Shown here: positions 13,385-21,882 of the stretch, piece by piece
Layout: each line of letters starts with the position of its first letter
Position numbering within the stretch: the stretch's first letter is position 1
Source: Candidatus Cibiobacter qucibialis
GTDB taxonomy: Bacteria > Bacillota > Clostridia > Oscillospirales > Ruminococcaceae
Direction: 5' to 3'
Assembly: GCA_004000625.1 (NCBI GenBank)
Contig: SAUS01000026.1
Location: forward strand, 1 to 33,711
DNA: 33,711 nt
The notes under the pieces: generated by a model
Told to the model about the DNA's origin: nothing
The model's database searches: none
Seen by the model: only the letters and a program-made list of their open reading frames with translations
Program-made: the position numbers and the translations under genes

Positions 13385-15721
13385 ATGCAAAACACACCAG
13401 CCACATCATCCACCGCGCCGCGCATTCGGCAGGCTGTGCGCACCGCCAACGCCAAAACGGCACCGCCCGCCTTGCCCCGCGCCCCGCTTTTGCACGGGCT
13501 GAACCGCGCCGTGTTATGGCAGCTTGCCGCCTGCGGTACCGGGCTGCTTCTCAGTGCCGGGCAGGTTTACGGCGGGGCCGCGCCCTTTGGCCTTGGCCTG
13601 CTGCTGGGCTGCGGCAATACATATGCCCCCGCCGCCGCGCTGGGCTGCCTGGCCGGGCTGCTATTGTTCCAGCCGCTGGATACCGCCTTGAAGCTGGCGG
13701 GGGCCTGCATCGGGGCGCTGACCGCCCGCATTGTGGGCCGCCAGCTGGGCCAGACCGGCTTTTTGCCCGGCGCGGCCTGCGGGGTGGGCGTTCTGCTGTT
13801 GGAACAGGGGCTTGTCACCCTGGTGGGCGGCGCAAGCCCGGCGGATACGGCCAGCCTGCTGTGCTCCGCCGCGCTGGCCGTGCTGGTGGGGCTGGGCATC
13901 CACAAGCTCCACATCGGCACCCCGCGCGGGGCCTGCCTGTGGGCCGCCATGGCCGCCGCCTGTTTGCAGCGCGCTGCCCTGCCGGGGTTTGCACCGGGGC
14001 TGGCGGGGGCGGCGTTCTGCATTTTGTGCTGTGCCTGCGCGGGCAGCCTGGAGCACACCGCCGTACTGGCTCTTGTGCTTGCCATGGCCCTGACCGCTGC
14101 CGCCCCGGCGCTCTGTTTTGCCGCGCTGGCCGTGGCTGCGGGCGGGCTGGGGACAGCGGTCTTTTGTCCCGGCGAGCGCCGCAGCGGGGCCGCCGTATTT
14201 GCTGCCGGGTGTGCGCTGGGGGCGCTGGCCGCCCCCAACCTGACCGGCGTACTCACCCTCGGTCTTGCCGCCGGGGCCGGGCTACTGGGCTTTCTGCTCT
14301 GCCCGGAGCAAGCTTTGCGGGCGGTATTTCCGCCGCCTGCCCCACCGGTCGGCACCCAAAGCCTGACCAGCGCGGCACGCAAACTTTCCGGCGTGGCAGA
14401 TACCTTATCCGACATTGCCGAAACAGTGAACGCTGTATGCAGCTGCCAGATGCCGCCCCGCGGCGAAAGCTATGACTATGTGGTAGAGTTCTGCGCCCAG
14501 CACCTGTGTCAGAACTGCGCCCGCCGCAATACCTGTTGGGTTCAGGGGTATTCCACCGCCATGGATGGGCTGTACGCCCTGCGCGGCGCACTGGAACACA
14601 ACGGCCGCGTGGAGCTGGAGGACCTGCCGGGGCAGCTTTCCACCTGCGTCCACCCGGCGGACCTGTGTGCCACCGTCAACCACGGTTACCGGCTATGGTG
14701 CAGCCGCCGCCAGACCCGCGCCCGCGCCGAATTGCTGCGCACCGCCCTGACCGAGCAGTACAGCGCCATGGCCACAGCTTTAGCCCAAATGGCCGCCCGC
14801 CTGGGCCGGGCTGGCCTGCCGGACCCCCGGCGCGAAGCTCGCACCACCCAGTTGTTTGCTTCTCTTGGGCTGGAACCACTGGAATGTACCGTCCTGACTG
14901 ATTTGGCCGGGCGGGTTACCGCCGCCGTTACCCTGCCCCGGACCAGCTTTACCCCCGGCGAGTGCCGCGCCCTGGCCGAGGAAATGGGCCGCATCTGCCG
15001 CCGGGACTTTGATCCACCGGAAGTAACCAACTGCCGCACCGTGACCATGTTGCATTTTGGCGAACGCCCGCTCTACCGTGCCGTGTTCGGCCTGGCCAGC
15101 CGCCCTGCCCCGCCGGAAACCGTGAGCGGGGATGCCTGCCGTCAATTCTGCGACAGTGCAGGCCGCGCCCAGATGCTGCTGTGTGACGGTATGGGCACCG
15201 GCAAGCCCGCCGCCGTGGACGGCCAGATGGCCGCCAAACTGACGGCCCAGCTGCTGCAAGCCGGGTTTGCCGCCGAAAGCGCTGCCCGGCTGGTCAACGT
15301 GGCACTGGGCCTGAAAAACGCAGGGCAGGAAAGCGGTGCAACGCTGGACCTGCTGACGCTGGACCTGTACACCGGGCGGGCCGGACTGTTCAAAGCGGGG
15401 GCGGCCCCCAGCTTTTTATGCCGGGCAGGCGTTGTGCGCACGCTGGATGGTGCCAGCCTGCCCATGGGGGTGCTGCCCACTGTAACGGGCCGTTCCACCG
15501 CCTTAACGCTGGATGTGGGCGACACCGTGATGATGGTCAGCGACGGTGCTTTGTGCGACGGCTCCGCCTGGCTGTGTGACCAGCTGACCCTGAGCACCCG
15601 GCTGGGCCAAAGCCCGCAGCAGACCGCCGAAGCCGTTGCCGCCAGCGCTGTGCGCCGCAGTGGGGCGCGCCAGGATGATATCACCGTGGCCATTGTGCGG
15701 CTGGAACGGCAGAAAAGCTGA
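13385..15721 (+). CDS. spoIIE: Stage II sporulation protein E (PP2C-type phosphatase)
   Basis: A 778-residue SpoIIE: an N-terminal multi-pass membrane region (about 35-320), a cysteine-containing regulatory linker (CAQHLCQNCARRNTCW, near 370-390), and a C-terminal PP2C phosphatase domain. Metal-binding acidic residues are Asp601 in DGMGTG, Asp720 in SDGALCDG and Asp765 in QDDIT. In Bacillus it dephosphorylates SpoIIAA to release sigma-F in the forespore and takes part in septum formation. The frame opens at 13364, but GGGAGG six bases before the ATG at 13385 sets the start. A TACAAT -10-like site lies upstream near 13338 and a CGTCGAA sequence at 13254-13260 resembles a Spo0A box (TGTCGAA), both weak evidence. 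All domains are intact. Confidence 0.93.
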   Translation: MQNTPATSSTAPRIRQAVRTANAKTAPPALPRAPLLHGLNRAVLWQLAACGTGLLLSAGQVYGGAAPFGLGLLLGCGNTYAPAAALGCLAGLLLFQPLDTALKLAGACIGALTARIVGRQLGQTGFLPGAACGVGVLLLEQGLVTLVGGASPADTASLLCSAALAVLVGLGIHKLHIGTPRGACLWAAMAAACLQRAALPGFAPGLAGAAFCILCCACAGSLEHTAVLALVLAMALTAAAPALCFAALAVAAGGLGTAVFCPGERRSGAAVFAAGCALGALAAPNLTGVLTLGLAAGAGLLGFLLCPEQALRAVFPPPAPPVGTQSLTSAARKLSGVADTLSDIAETVNAVCSCQMPPRGESYDYVVEFCAQHLCQNCARRNTCWVQGYSTAMDGLYALRGALEHNGRVELEDLPGQLSTCVHPADLCATVNHGYRLWCSRRQTRARAELLRTALTEQYSAMATALAQMAARLGRAGLPDPRREARTTQLFASLGLEPLECTVLTDLAGRVTAAVTLPRTSFTPGECRALAEEMGRICRRDFDPPEVTNCRTVTMLHFGERPLYRAVFGLASRPAPPETVSGDACRQFCDSAGRAQMLLCDGMGTGKPAAVDGQMAAKLTAQLLQAGFAAESAARLVNVALGLKNAGQESGATLDLLTLDLYTGRAGLFKAGAAPSFLCRAGVVRTLDGASLPMGVLPTVTGRSTALTLDVGDTVMMVSDGALCDGSAWLCDQLTLSTRLGQSPQQTAEAVAASAVRRSGARQDDITVAIVRLERQKS

Positions 15722-16038
15722 CAGCAAACCTGCATCATTCCAAACAGCGCAGGAATTGTGCGGTACCCCTTGGAACGGATTTCTATTCCTGCTATGGCAA
15801 AATCACGGCGGCGGCAGCGCCCTGCCATTGCACGCACCAACGCACCAATTTTGCGCCGTGCCTGCTCGCTCATTATTCGTTCACAAATATTTTCAAAAAT
15901 ATTCAAAAAAACTGTTTATTTTAGGCAAAAAGTGTGGTAAAGTAAAAACATGCCAAATGTGGAGCATACCACATCACAATAAATACATATGCCGGGTGGG
16001 GAGAGCTTATCCCGGCGCGAAAAGAGGTTTGTAAGACA
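15722..16038. other. Intergenic region between spoIIE and the EF-G-like gene
   Basis: No supported gene; short frames on both strands lack ribosome sites. GGAATTGTGCGGT at 15752-15764 matches 13 bases of the right terminus of the 173-bp repeat and may be a relic of it. TTTATT...TAAAGT (about 15915-15944) is a weak promoter candidate for the downstream gene. ATGTGG-AGCATA-CCACAT (15957-15974) is a perfect short dyad that could be an operator. Confidence 0.4.
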
Positions 16039-18117
16039 ATGGAATACGCCAGTAAGGACATTCGCAACATTCTTGTGGCCGGCCACGCAGGCTGCGGCAA
16101 AACGACTTTGACCGAATCCCTGCTGTATTTGAGCGGTGCAACTGAGCGCATGGGCCGTGTTGAGGACGGCACCACCGCCAGCGATTTTGACCCCGAAGAA
16201 GCACGCCGCAAAGCATCGCTGAATTCCAGCGTGATTCCCGTGGAAAGTAACGGCACCAAGTTCAACCTGATTGATGTTCCCGGCCTGTTTGATTTTGAAA
16301 CCGGCGCTGCCGAGGGCATCACCGCTGCGGAAAGTGTCCTGATCTGTGTTTCTGGCCGTTCCGGTGTTACCGTCGGCGCAGAAAAGGCCTATAAACTGGC
16401 ACTGAAAAACAACAAGGCCCGCATGGTGTTCGTGACCAAATCTGACCTTGAAAATTCTGACTACTTCAAGATTCTGGAACAGCTGAAAATCAAGTTCGGC
16501 CCTTCTATCTGCCCCTGTGTTGTGCCTGCCCGCCTGGACGATGGCACCGTGGCTTACATCAACCTGTTCAGCCAGAAGGCATTCAAGTACGAAAGCGGCA
16601 AACAGGTGCAGATCGACCTGCCCGATATCGGCCACCGCTTTGAGGGCCTGATCCAGGCTATGTATGAAGCCATTGCCGAAACGGACGAGACCCTGATGGA
16701 AAAGTTCTTTGAGGGCGAGCCGTTCACCACCGAAGAGATCGTTACCGGCATGGCCGCAGGCGTGCGCACCGGCCAGATCACCCCCGTGTTCTGCGGCAGT
16801 GCCGTCAACCTGCAGGCATTGGATATGCTGCTGTACAACATGAAGGAGTTGCTGCCCAGCGCCGCAACCGCCGCTGTTGTTGGCGAAAACGCTGACAGTG
16901 AGCCGGTTGAAATCACCGTGGACGACACCGCCCCCACCTGCGCTTATGTGTTCAAGACCGTTGCCGACCCGTTTGTGGGCAAGCTGAGCTTTATCAAGGT
17001 CCTGTCCGGCAAGCTGAGCGCAACCAGCAACGTCATCAATGCCCGCACCGGCCAGCCGGAGCGCCTGGGCAAAACATTGACCGTATGCGGCAAAAAACAG
17101 ACCGACACCCCCGCCATTGTGGCCGGTGATATTGGCGCAGTTGCCAAACTGGCCACCGCCAAGACTGGCGATACCCTATGCGATCCTGCTCGTGTTGTCA
17201 CCCTGCCCGCCCCCAGCTACCCCGTTGCCTGCTACCGCATGGCTGTCAGGGTTGCCAAAAAGGGCGATGAGGGCAAGGTTTCCGGCGCGCTGGCTCGCCT
17301 GATCGAAGAAGATCCGGCCATTTCCTTTACCGTTGACCCCGAAACCAAGCAGCAGATCATCAGCGGCCTGGGCACCCAGCACCTGGAAGTTGCCGTTGCC
17401 AAGCTGAAGAACAAGTTTGGCGTTGAGATCACGCTGGAAGTTCCGCGCGTACCCTACCGCGAATCCATCCGCAAGAGCTGCAAGGCCCAGGGCCGCCACA
17501 AGAAGCAGACCGGCGGCCACGGCCAGTTTGGCGATGTGTGGATCCAGTTCGAGCCCATTCCGGGTGAGGACGTTGAGTTTGCCGAAAACGTGTTCGGCGG
17601 CAGCGTGCCGAAGAACTTCTTCCCCGCTGTGGAAAAGGGTGTGCGTCAGGCAGCCCAGCACGGCGTTCTGGCCGGGTACCCCATGGTTGGCCTGAAAGCC
17701 ACCCTGCTGGACGGCAGCTATCACCCGGTAGACTCCAGCGAAATGGCGTTCATCATGGCCGCCAAGCTGAGCTACAAGGCCGCCATCCCCGAAGCCGGCC
17801 CCGTTCTGCTGGAGCCCATCGGCACCCTGAAAGCCCATGTACCCGCCGACAACACCGGCGATATCATGGGCGAAGTAACCAAGCGCCGCGGCCGCGTGCT
17901 GGGCATGAACCCGGACGAGGACGGCGAGCAGGTTGTGGAAGCCGAAGTGCCCATGAGTGAAATGCAGGACTTTACCACCTTCCTGCGTCAGCTGACCCAG
18001 GGCCGCGGCTGGTTTACCTTTGATTTTGTCCGTTACGAAACCCTGCCCCAGATGCTGGAAGCCAAAGTCATCGAGCAGGCCAAAGCCCTTGGGAACTTTG
18101 CGGAAGAAGAAGCCTGA
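16039..18117 (+). CDS. Divergent elongation factor G-like GTPase (EF-G paralogue)
   Basis: A 692-residue protein with the full EF-G domain order: G domain to about 265, domain II, domain III, domain IV with the GGHGQFGDVW and tip region at about 490-600, and domain V at the C-terminus. G motifs are altered: G1 is GHAGCGKT (15-22), G3 is DVPGL (79-83) where canonical EF-G has DTPGH, and G4 is TKSD (133-136) instead of NKxD. The missing switch-II histidine is the residue that activates GTP hydrolysis. It belongs to a clostridial EF-G-like group (often annotated fusA2 or EF-G-like) rather than the housekeeping factor, which normally lies in the str operon. Role unknown: perhaps translation under stress or ribosome release. 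Weak ribosome site AGAGG ten bases upstream. Confidence 0.88.
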   Translation: MEYASKDIRNILVAGHAGCGKTTLTESLLYLSGATERMGRVEDGTTASDFDPEEARRKASLNSSVIPVESNGTKFNLIDVPGLFDFETGAAEGITAAESVLICVSGRSGVTVGAEKAYKLALKNNKARMVFVTKSDLENSDYFKILEQLKIKFGPSICPCVVPARLDDGTVAYINLFSQKAFKYESGKQVQIDLPDIGHRFEGLIQAMYEAIAETDETLMEKFFEGEPFTTEEIVTGMAAGVRTGQITPVFCGSAVNLQALDMLLYNMKELLPSAATAAVVGENADSEPVEITVDDTAPTCAYVFKTVADPFVGKLSFIKVLSGKLSATSNVINARTGQPERLGKTLTVCGKKQTDTPAIVAGDIGAVAKLATAKTGDTLCDPARVVTLPAPSYPVACYRMAVRVAKKGDEGKVSGALARLIEEDPAISFTVDPETKQQIISGLGTQHLEVAVAKLKNKFGVEITLEVPRVPYRESIRKSCKAQGRHKKQTGGHGQFGDVWIQFEPIPGEDVEFAENVFGGSVPKNFFPAVEKGVRQAAQHGVLAGYPMVGLKATLLDGSYHPVDSSEMAFIMAAKLSYKAAIPEAGPVLLEPIGTLKAHVPADNTGDIMGEVTKRRGRVLGMNPDEDGEQVVEAEVPMSEMQDFTTFLRQLTQGRGWFTFDFVRYETLPQMLEAKVIEQAKALGNFAEEEA

Positions 18118-18122
18118 TTATA

Positions 18123-18163
18123 GCAAAAAAAGAACCGGTGCAACTGCACCGGTTCTTTTTTGC
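18123..18163. terminator. Strong bidirectional terminator
   Basis: A 12-bp perfect GC-rich stem (18131-18142 with 18145-18156) and a 2-base loop, extended by A/T pairs and a run of T on either strand. It ends the EF-G-like gene on the plus strand and the amidase gene on the minus strand. It is followed by a low-complexity AATTAG repeat (18163-18190), like the TAACTCC stretch at 105-133. Confidence 0.92.
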
Positions 18164-18214
18164 TAATTAGGAATTAGAAATGAGAAATTACCTTCAGCTC
18201 CTACTTTCTGCCTT

Positions 18215-19066
18215 TTACCTGCCTTCCATCCATTCGCATATTGCCTCATAATACGCCTTTGCGGCCTGTTTGGTGCCGCTGGGGGTGGCAAGGCGGGCGG
18301 CATCCTGGGGGTTGGTCAAAAAGCACTGTTCTACCAGCACCGCCGGGCAGTCGGCATCCGCCAGAAGGCGGAAGGTCGGTTCATTGCGCGGGGTCTCGTC
18401 GCTGGATTCATACACCATGCGGTTATCGTATGTATCAAAATAAATGTACCGCACACCGTCCTGCCCGCGCAGGGGCTGGCCGGTCTGGGTGATCTTCTGG
18501 GCGGTCAGGCGGGCCAGGGCCACGCTCTCGTCATGGTATTGCTGCCCCGGCGGAATGGCGTAACATTCAAAGCCGCTGGCCGTGCCGCTCGGATCGGAAT
18601 TGCCGTGGATAGAAAACAGCAGCGCCGCACCCGCGTCATTCGCGCGCTGGGCGCGTTCCGCCGGTTCCACGCGCGGCATATCGCTGTTCTGGCTTTCTTC
18701 CTCGGTAATGGTCAGCACCGGGGCATAGCGGCCATCCTGCTCCAGCAGGTTTACCAGCTCGTTGGCCACCTGCCAGGTCATCTCGTACTCCCACAGGCCG
18801 CTGCCCTCGCTGCCGGGGTCAGTGCCGCCGTGGCCGGGGTCGATTGCAATCACCGGCAGGTTCTTGTTCTGCACGGTGGTAAAAATCTTCTCTGTCAGCG
18901 TGCTGCCCTCTGCCGCAGCGCTCATCACCCCCGCGTGGGGCAAAATCACCCCCACAGTAACGGCCACCAGCGCAAACGCGAAGAGGAACATCCCTGTGCG
19001 CGCGTGCCGCTTCCAGCCGCGCCGCACCGGACGGCGGGCAGGCTGCTTTTTTCTGTAAACTGCCAT
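18215..19066 (-). CDS. N-acetylmuramoyl-L-alanine amidase (Amidase_3, CwlD-like)
   Basis: A 283-residue zinc amidase that cuts the bond between MurNAc and the peptide stem of peptidoglycan. A basic N-terminus and one membrane helix (about 26-48) anchor it on the outside. The Amidase_3 residues are His79 (IDPGHGGTDPG), Glu95, His153 (SIHGNS) and catalytic Glu245 (VEQCFLTN). AAGGAAG is five bases before the ATG. Size and anchor resemble CwlD, which makes spore-cortex muramic lactam, but ordinary wall turnover is equally possible. Its leader has an inverted repeat CCGCATCCG/CGGATGCGG (19096-19104 and 19130-19138), and repeat copy C lies just upstream. Confidence 0.9.
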   Translation of the reverse strand: MAVYRKKQPARRPVRRGWKRHARTGMFLFAFALVAVTVGVILPHAGVMSAAAEGSTLTEKIFTTVQNKNLPVIAIDPGHGGTDPGSEGSGLWEYEMTWQVANELVNLLEQDGRYAPVLTITEEESQNSDMPRVEPAERAQRANDAGAALLFSIHGNSDPSGTASGFECYAIPPGQQYHDESVALARLTAQKITQTGQPLRGQDGVRYIYFDTYDNRMVYESSDETPRNEPTFRLLADADCPAVLVEQCFLTNPQDAARLATPSGTKQAAKAYYEAICEWMEGR

Positions 19067-19154
19067 CTTTTCTTCCTTACAACTCTATGGCGCCCCCGCA
19101 TCCGCCTGGCGGTTTGTGTGCTGCCCTGCCGGATGCGGTTCTGCCTTATCTTTA

Positions 19155-19327
19155 AGGCAATACCGCATAATTCTAAGTGCCGATACGGCGAGCGAGGTGC
19201 GGCAGATGCTAAGCCAAAAGCGCAGATAATACTGGATGTCTTATCGAGCATTTTGGCAACGCAGATGCCGTGCCGCAGCCGCCGGAGCGGTGCTTAAGCC
19301 GTCAGGCGGGAATTGTGCGGTGTTGTC
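19155..19327 (+). repeat. MITE-like element, copy C
   Basis: Full 173-bp copy flanked by TTA on both sides (19152-19154 and 19328-19330). Left terminus AGGCAATACCGCATAATTC, right terminus GAATTGTGCGGTGTTGTC. It sits between the divergently placed 5' side of the amidase gene and the 3' end of the LCP gene. The remaining gap up to 19453 holds only a small hairpin (CCCCTGC...GCAGGGG, about 19337-19357) without a U-run. Confidence 0.9.
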
Positions 19328-19453
19328 TTAATCTGCCCCTGCCTGTGATGCAGGGGAAATGTTCTCGTTCCTGGTTTCACTCAATAAAACGATGCAGCTC
19401 TGCGTTTTGTTACAACTTTTGTGCGGAATTTTTTTCCTATTGACTCTGGAGAT

Positions 19454-20575
19454 TCATTCCTCGCCGCCTGCCAGCTCGCTCAGGTTCTGCACGCTGCCTT
19501 CGATATAATCAGAATAGGCATAACTCTCCCCCGCGTCCGCTTCGCTGGCTTCCAGCGCGGGGGCGGGCAGGTTCAGGTCCTGCGGGTCACAGTCCAGCCC
19601 AAAGCGCACCCGCAGCAGCGGCGCCATAATCTCTGGGTCCCACACAATCGCGCCGACGCTGTTCGTCTGCACCGCGTAAGCACTGGGGATGGTAAACACC
19701 ACCTGTTCTGCCTGCAGGCTCTCCGCGCTGGCGGCAAGTTGCATCAGGGTATCCATATCCAAATTGGTCTGCATATAGGGCATAATGACCGGCACCAGCT
19801 TGGCGGCATCCACCAGGGTACAGCTTTGGGCATACCGCAGCAATCCGGCAAACACGCTGCGCAGCACGCGCTGGCGATCCATATCACCATACGCATAACT
19901 GCGGCGTTCCCGCACCAGGAACTCCACCGAGCTGCGGTCCAACAGGTACCTGCCTTTGGGCAGGTAGGAACCGCCGTTCTCTATTTCCTGCGGAATATCC
20001 ACTTCTACCCCGCCGATGTACTCCACAATATCGCCCAGGCCGTTCAGGTCCATGCCAAGGTAGCCATCCACCGGCAGGCCGATCATGGCGGTGATTTCAT
20101 CGCAAAGTCCCTGCAGACCGCCTGTCTCCCTGGCTACGGCGTTGATACGCCCCGTTGTGCTGCCCTGGCCGGTGGGGTTTGCGGCGTTTTCTTCCCCCTC
20201 GCCTGCTTCCGCCTGGCCGGTGCTCCACCCCACATACAGGCTGGGCGGAACCTGCAGCACCTCCAGCTTGTTCCGGTCACAGTCCCACTGCAGATACAGG
20301 ATCATATCCGTCAGGCCGATCTCTTCTTCGCCGTCCTCCGCCGAACGGTCATACCCGGCCACCACCAGGCTGATGGTACCTGTATAAGGCTCCGCCGGGT
20401 CGGGCTGGCCGGTCAGCAGCTGGCCGATGGGGTTTACACCCGCTGCAGCCGCCGATGTTTTATGCCTGGTATACCATCTTTCCGCCAGCCAAACGGCCGC
20501 CAGCACTGCCAACAATATCAGGACCACCGCAACTATTTTGCGATATTTTGCGCTTTCCTGTTTGTATCTTGTCAT
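19454..20575 (-). CDS. LytR-CpsA-Psr (LCP) family wall polymer ligase
   Basis: A 373-residue LCP-family protein. Short basic cytoplasmic start, one membrane helix (KIVAVVLILLAVLAAVWLAERW, about 12-33), then the extracellular LCP domain with INAVARETGG, MDLNGLGDIVEYIGGVEVDI and a DRQRVLRS motif bearing the arginines that hold the polyprenyl pyrophosphate. LCP enzymes attach teichoic-acid-like or capsular polymers to peptidoglycan. A Gly/Glu-rich insertion near 150-170 is not typical. The frame opens at 20689, but that lies at the promoter -10 (20691-20696), so the ATG at 20575, just before the membrane helix, is chosen although its ribosome site is weak. Confidence 0.85.
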   Translation of the reverse strand: MTRYKQESAKYRKIVAVVLILLAVLAAVWLAERWYTRHKTSAAAAGVNPIGQLLTGQPDPAEPYTGTISLVVAGYDRSAEDGEEEIGLTDMILYLQWDCDRNKLEVLQVPPSLYVGWSTGQAEAGEGEENAANPTGQGSTTGRINAVARETGGLQGLCDEITAMIGLPVDGYLGMDLNGLGDIVEYIGGVEVDIPQEIENGGSYLPKGRYLLDRSSVEFLVRERRSYAYGDMDRQRVLRSVFAGLLRYAQSCTLVDAAKLVPVIMPYMQTNLDMDTLMQLAASAESLQAEQVVFTIPSAYAVQTNSVGAIVWDPEIMAPLLRVRFGLDCDPQDLNLPAPALEASEADAGESYAYSDYIEGSVQNLSELAGGEE

Positions 20576-20690
20576 CCTGCACACCAGCCTTTCCAAATCT
20601 ACCATCGTTATCTGTATCATATCCTGTACTGGTATCAGAGTTGTAGCAAAAGATGACCAAAACGTACATAAATTACAATTTTTATACACG

Positions 20691-20719
20691 ATAAAACGTT
20701 ATTTTTCTTTTTTTGTCAA
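20691..20719 (-). promoter_or_regulatory. Sigma-A promoter of the LCP gene
   Basis: Minus strand perfect -35 TTGACA (20714-20719), 17-base A-rich spacer, -10 TTTTAT (20691-20696). It implies a leader of about 110 bases. Confidence 0.7.
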
Positions 20720-20756
20720 AAACGCCGGAAAATTTCATTTTTTCGATTTCCAAATA

Positions 20757-20793
20757 TTGACATTGGTGGAAATTAAAGGTATACTGTGTATAC
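20757..20793 (+). promoter_or_regulatory. Consensus promoter with overlapping dyad, AbrB-like gene
   Basis: -35 TTGACA (20757-20762), 17-base spacer and -10 TATACT (20780-20785). The repeat GTATAC-TGT-GTATAC (20779-20793) covers the -10 and the transcript start, an ideal place for repression, perhaps by the gene's own product. Confidence 0.85.
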
Positions 20794-20851
20794 AAAAAGC
20801 GTTGGTGTCGCTTTTTCCGGGTGATGTACTACATATGAAAGAGGTTAGCCT

Positions 20852-21103
20852 ATGAAATCTACTGGAATCATCCGCAGTGTTGACAGCTTAGGCCGTTTTG
20901 TTCTGCCCAAGGAACTGCGAGATTCGTTTGGTATCACCACTGATACTCCCCTTGAAATCTTTACCGATGGTGATACCATCCTGCTGCGCAAGTACCGCGC
21001 AGACGGCTGCTGTGACCTGTGTGGTGAAGTAACCGGGGATAGCATTCTTTTCCGCGGCAAGCGCATCTGTGCAGCCTGCCGCAAGGAGCTTGCCAAACTG
21101 TAA
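20852..21103 (+). CDS. AbrB/SpoVT-type transition regulator with zinc-ribbon tail
   Basis: An 83-residue DNA-binding protein. The N-terminal 48 residues form the AbrB swapped-hairpin domain (GIIRSVDSLGRFVLPKELR, then PLEIFTDGDTILLRKY) that binds DNA as a dimer. The C-terminal part has Cys54-x2-Cys57 and Cys73-x2-Cys76, a likely small zinc ribbon, as in clostridial AbrB relatives. Expected role is growth-phase or stationary-phase control. GAGG lies about seven bases before the ATG. Promoter and terminator make it a single-gene unit, and the dyad over the promoter suggests autoregulation. Confidence 0.9.
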   Translation: MKSTGIIRSVDSLGRFVLPKELRDSFGITTDTPLEIFTDGDTILLRKYRADGCCDLCGEVTGDSILFRGKRICAACRKELAKL

Positions 21104-21135
21104 GCTCTGCCGCACCGTTCACCCTTATACAAACA

Positions 21136-21180
21136 CTGCCTGTCCCAATCCCTTGGGGCAGGCAGAATTTTTGTTATTTT
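21136..21180 (+). terminator. Terminator of the AbrB-like gene
   Basis: A 13-bp stem with one G-U pair (21136-21148 with 21153-21165), a 4-base loop, then AATTTTTGTTATTTT. Confidence 0.9.
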
Positions 21181-21195
21181 GCAGCGGCATCTGGT

Positions 21196-21882
21196 TCAGG
21201 CATTGTGCTTGCGGATGACTTCCTCACTGTTCTTGATCAGGTTCATCAGGCTGGTGGCGTGGCGCGGGTAATCCCTGGCCAGGGTCTCGGTGTTCATCTC
21301 AAAGGCAGCGGGGTCGGGGCATGCGCCGTTCTCCCCTGCCATGGTGGCCGAAAGCTCACCTTCCTGCAAGAACATGGCGGCGTCGGCGTCACGCTCCCAG
21401 CGGGCGGGCGTTACGCGGAACATGCTGGCCACATTGCCCGGCGCAGCCTGGTACAGGCGGCGGAACATGCGGTAGACGGCCAGCATCAGATAATTGCTGA
21501 CGGAGGTAACCACCCGCTTATCCTTGCACTGATCCAACCGGTCAAACAAAATGTCCAGCGAATTTTCAATCAGTTTTTTATACATGGTGGGCAGCACGCT
21601 GCCGCGGTAAATGCTGCCGGAGGTTGCGCCGCCGGCATCGGGCAGCTCTTCCACCTTGATGGTCTGGCCGCTGCGCTCTGCACTGCGCCCCAAAAGGTAG
21701 TCACAGGAAACATTATAGTAATCCGCAATCTGCACCACAAATTCAAGGCCGCATTCCCGGATGCCTTTCTCATAATGGGAAAGCTGCGCCTGGCTGATGC
21801 CAAGCTCCTGCGCCGCCTGTTTTTGGGTAATGCCCCGCTCTTTGCGCAGCAGGGTAATGATGCGGTTAAATTCCATTGCCAT
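21196..21882 (-). CDS. XRE-family transcriptional regulator
   Basis: A 228-residue regulator. Residues about 4-60 form a Cro/cI helix-turn-helix (RIITLLRKERGITQKQAAQ, then SQAQLSHYEKG) followed by the typical ADYYNVSCDYLLGR segment. The C-terminal 160 residues are helical and not recognised; they may bind a ligand or oligomerise. The frame opens with GTG at 21900, but the ATG at 21882 is preferred, with GAAGG about eleven bases upstream. The ATG two codons later is also possible. A consensus promoter at 22256-22284 would give it an unusually long leader. No obvious target gene lies beside it. Confidence 0.82.
   Translation of the reverse strand: MAMEFNRIITLLRKERGITQKQAAQELGISQAQLSHYEKGIRECGLEFVVQIADYYNVSCDYLLGRSAERSGQTIKVEELPDAGGATSGSIYRGSVLPTMYKKLIENSLDILFDRLDQCKDKRVVTSVSNYLMLAVYRMFRRLYQAAPGNVASMFRVTPARWERDADAAMFLQEGELSATMAGENGACPDPAAFEMNTETLARDYPRHATSLMNLIKNSEEVIRKHNA

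Noticed and set aside
13567..14415. Minus-strand frame of 282 codons, and 15142-15906
   Set aside because: Antisense to spoIIE; composition is Ala/Pro/Arg-rich without a family or ribosome site.
15758..15940. 60-codon basic plus frame upstream of the EF-G-like gene
   Set aside because: No ribosome site, contains the MITE scrap at its start, no recognisable family.
19421..20656. Plus-strand frame of 411 codons
   Set aside because: Exactly antisense to the LCP gene, His/Gln/Gly-rich with no family features.
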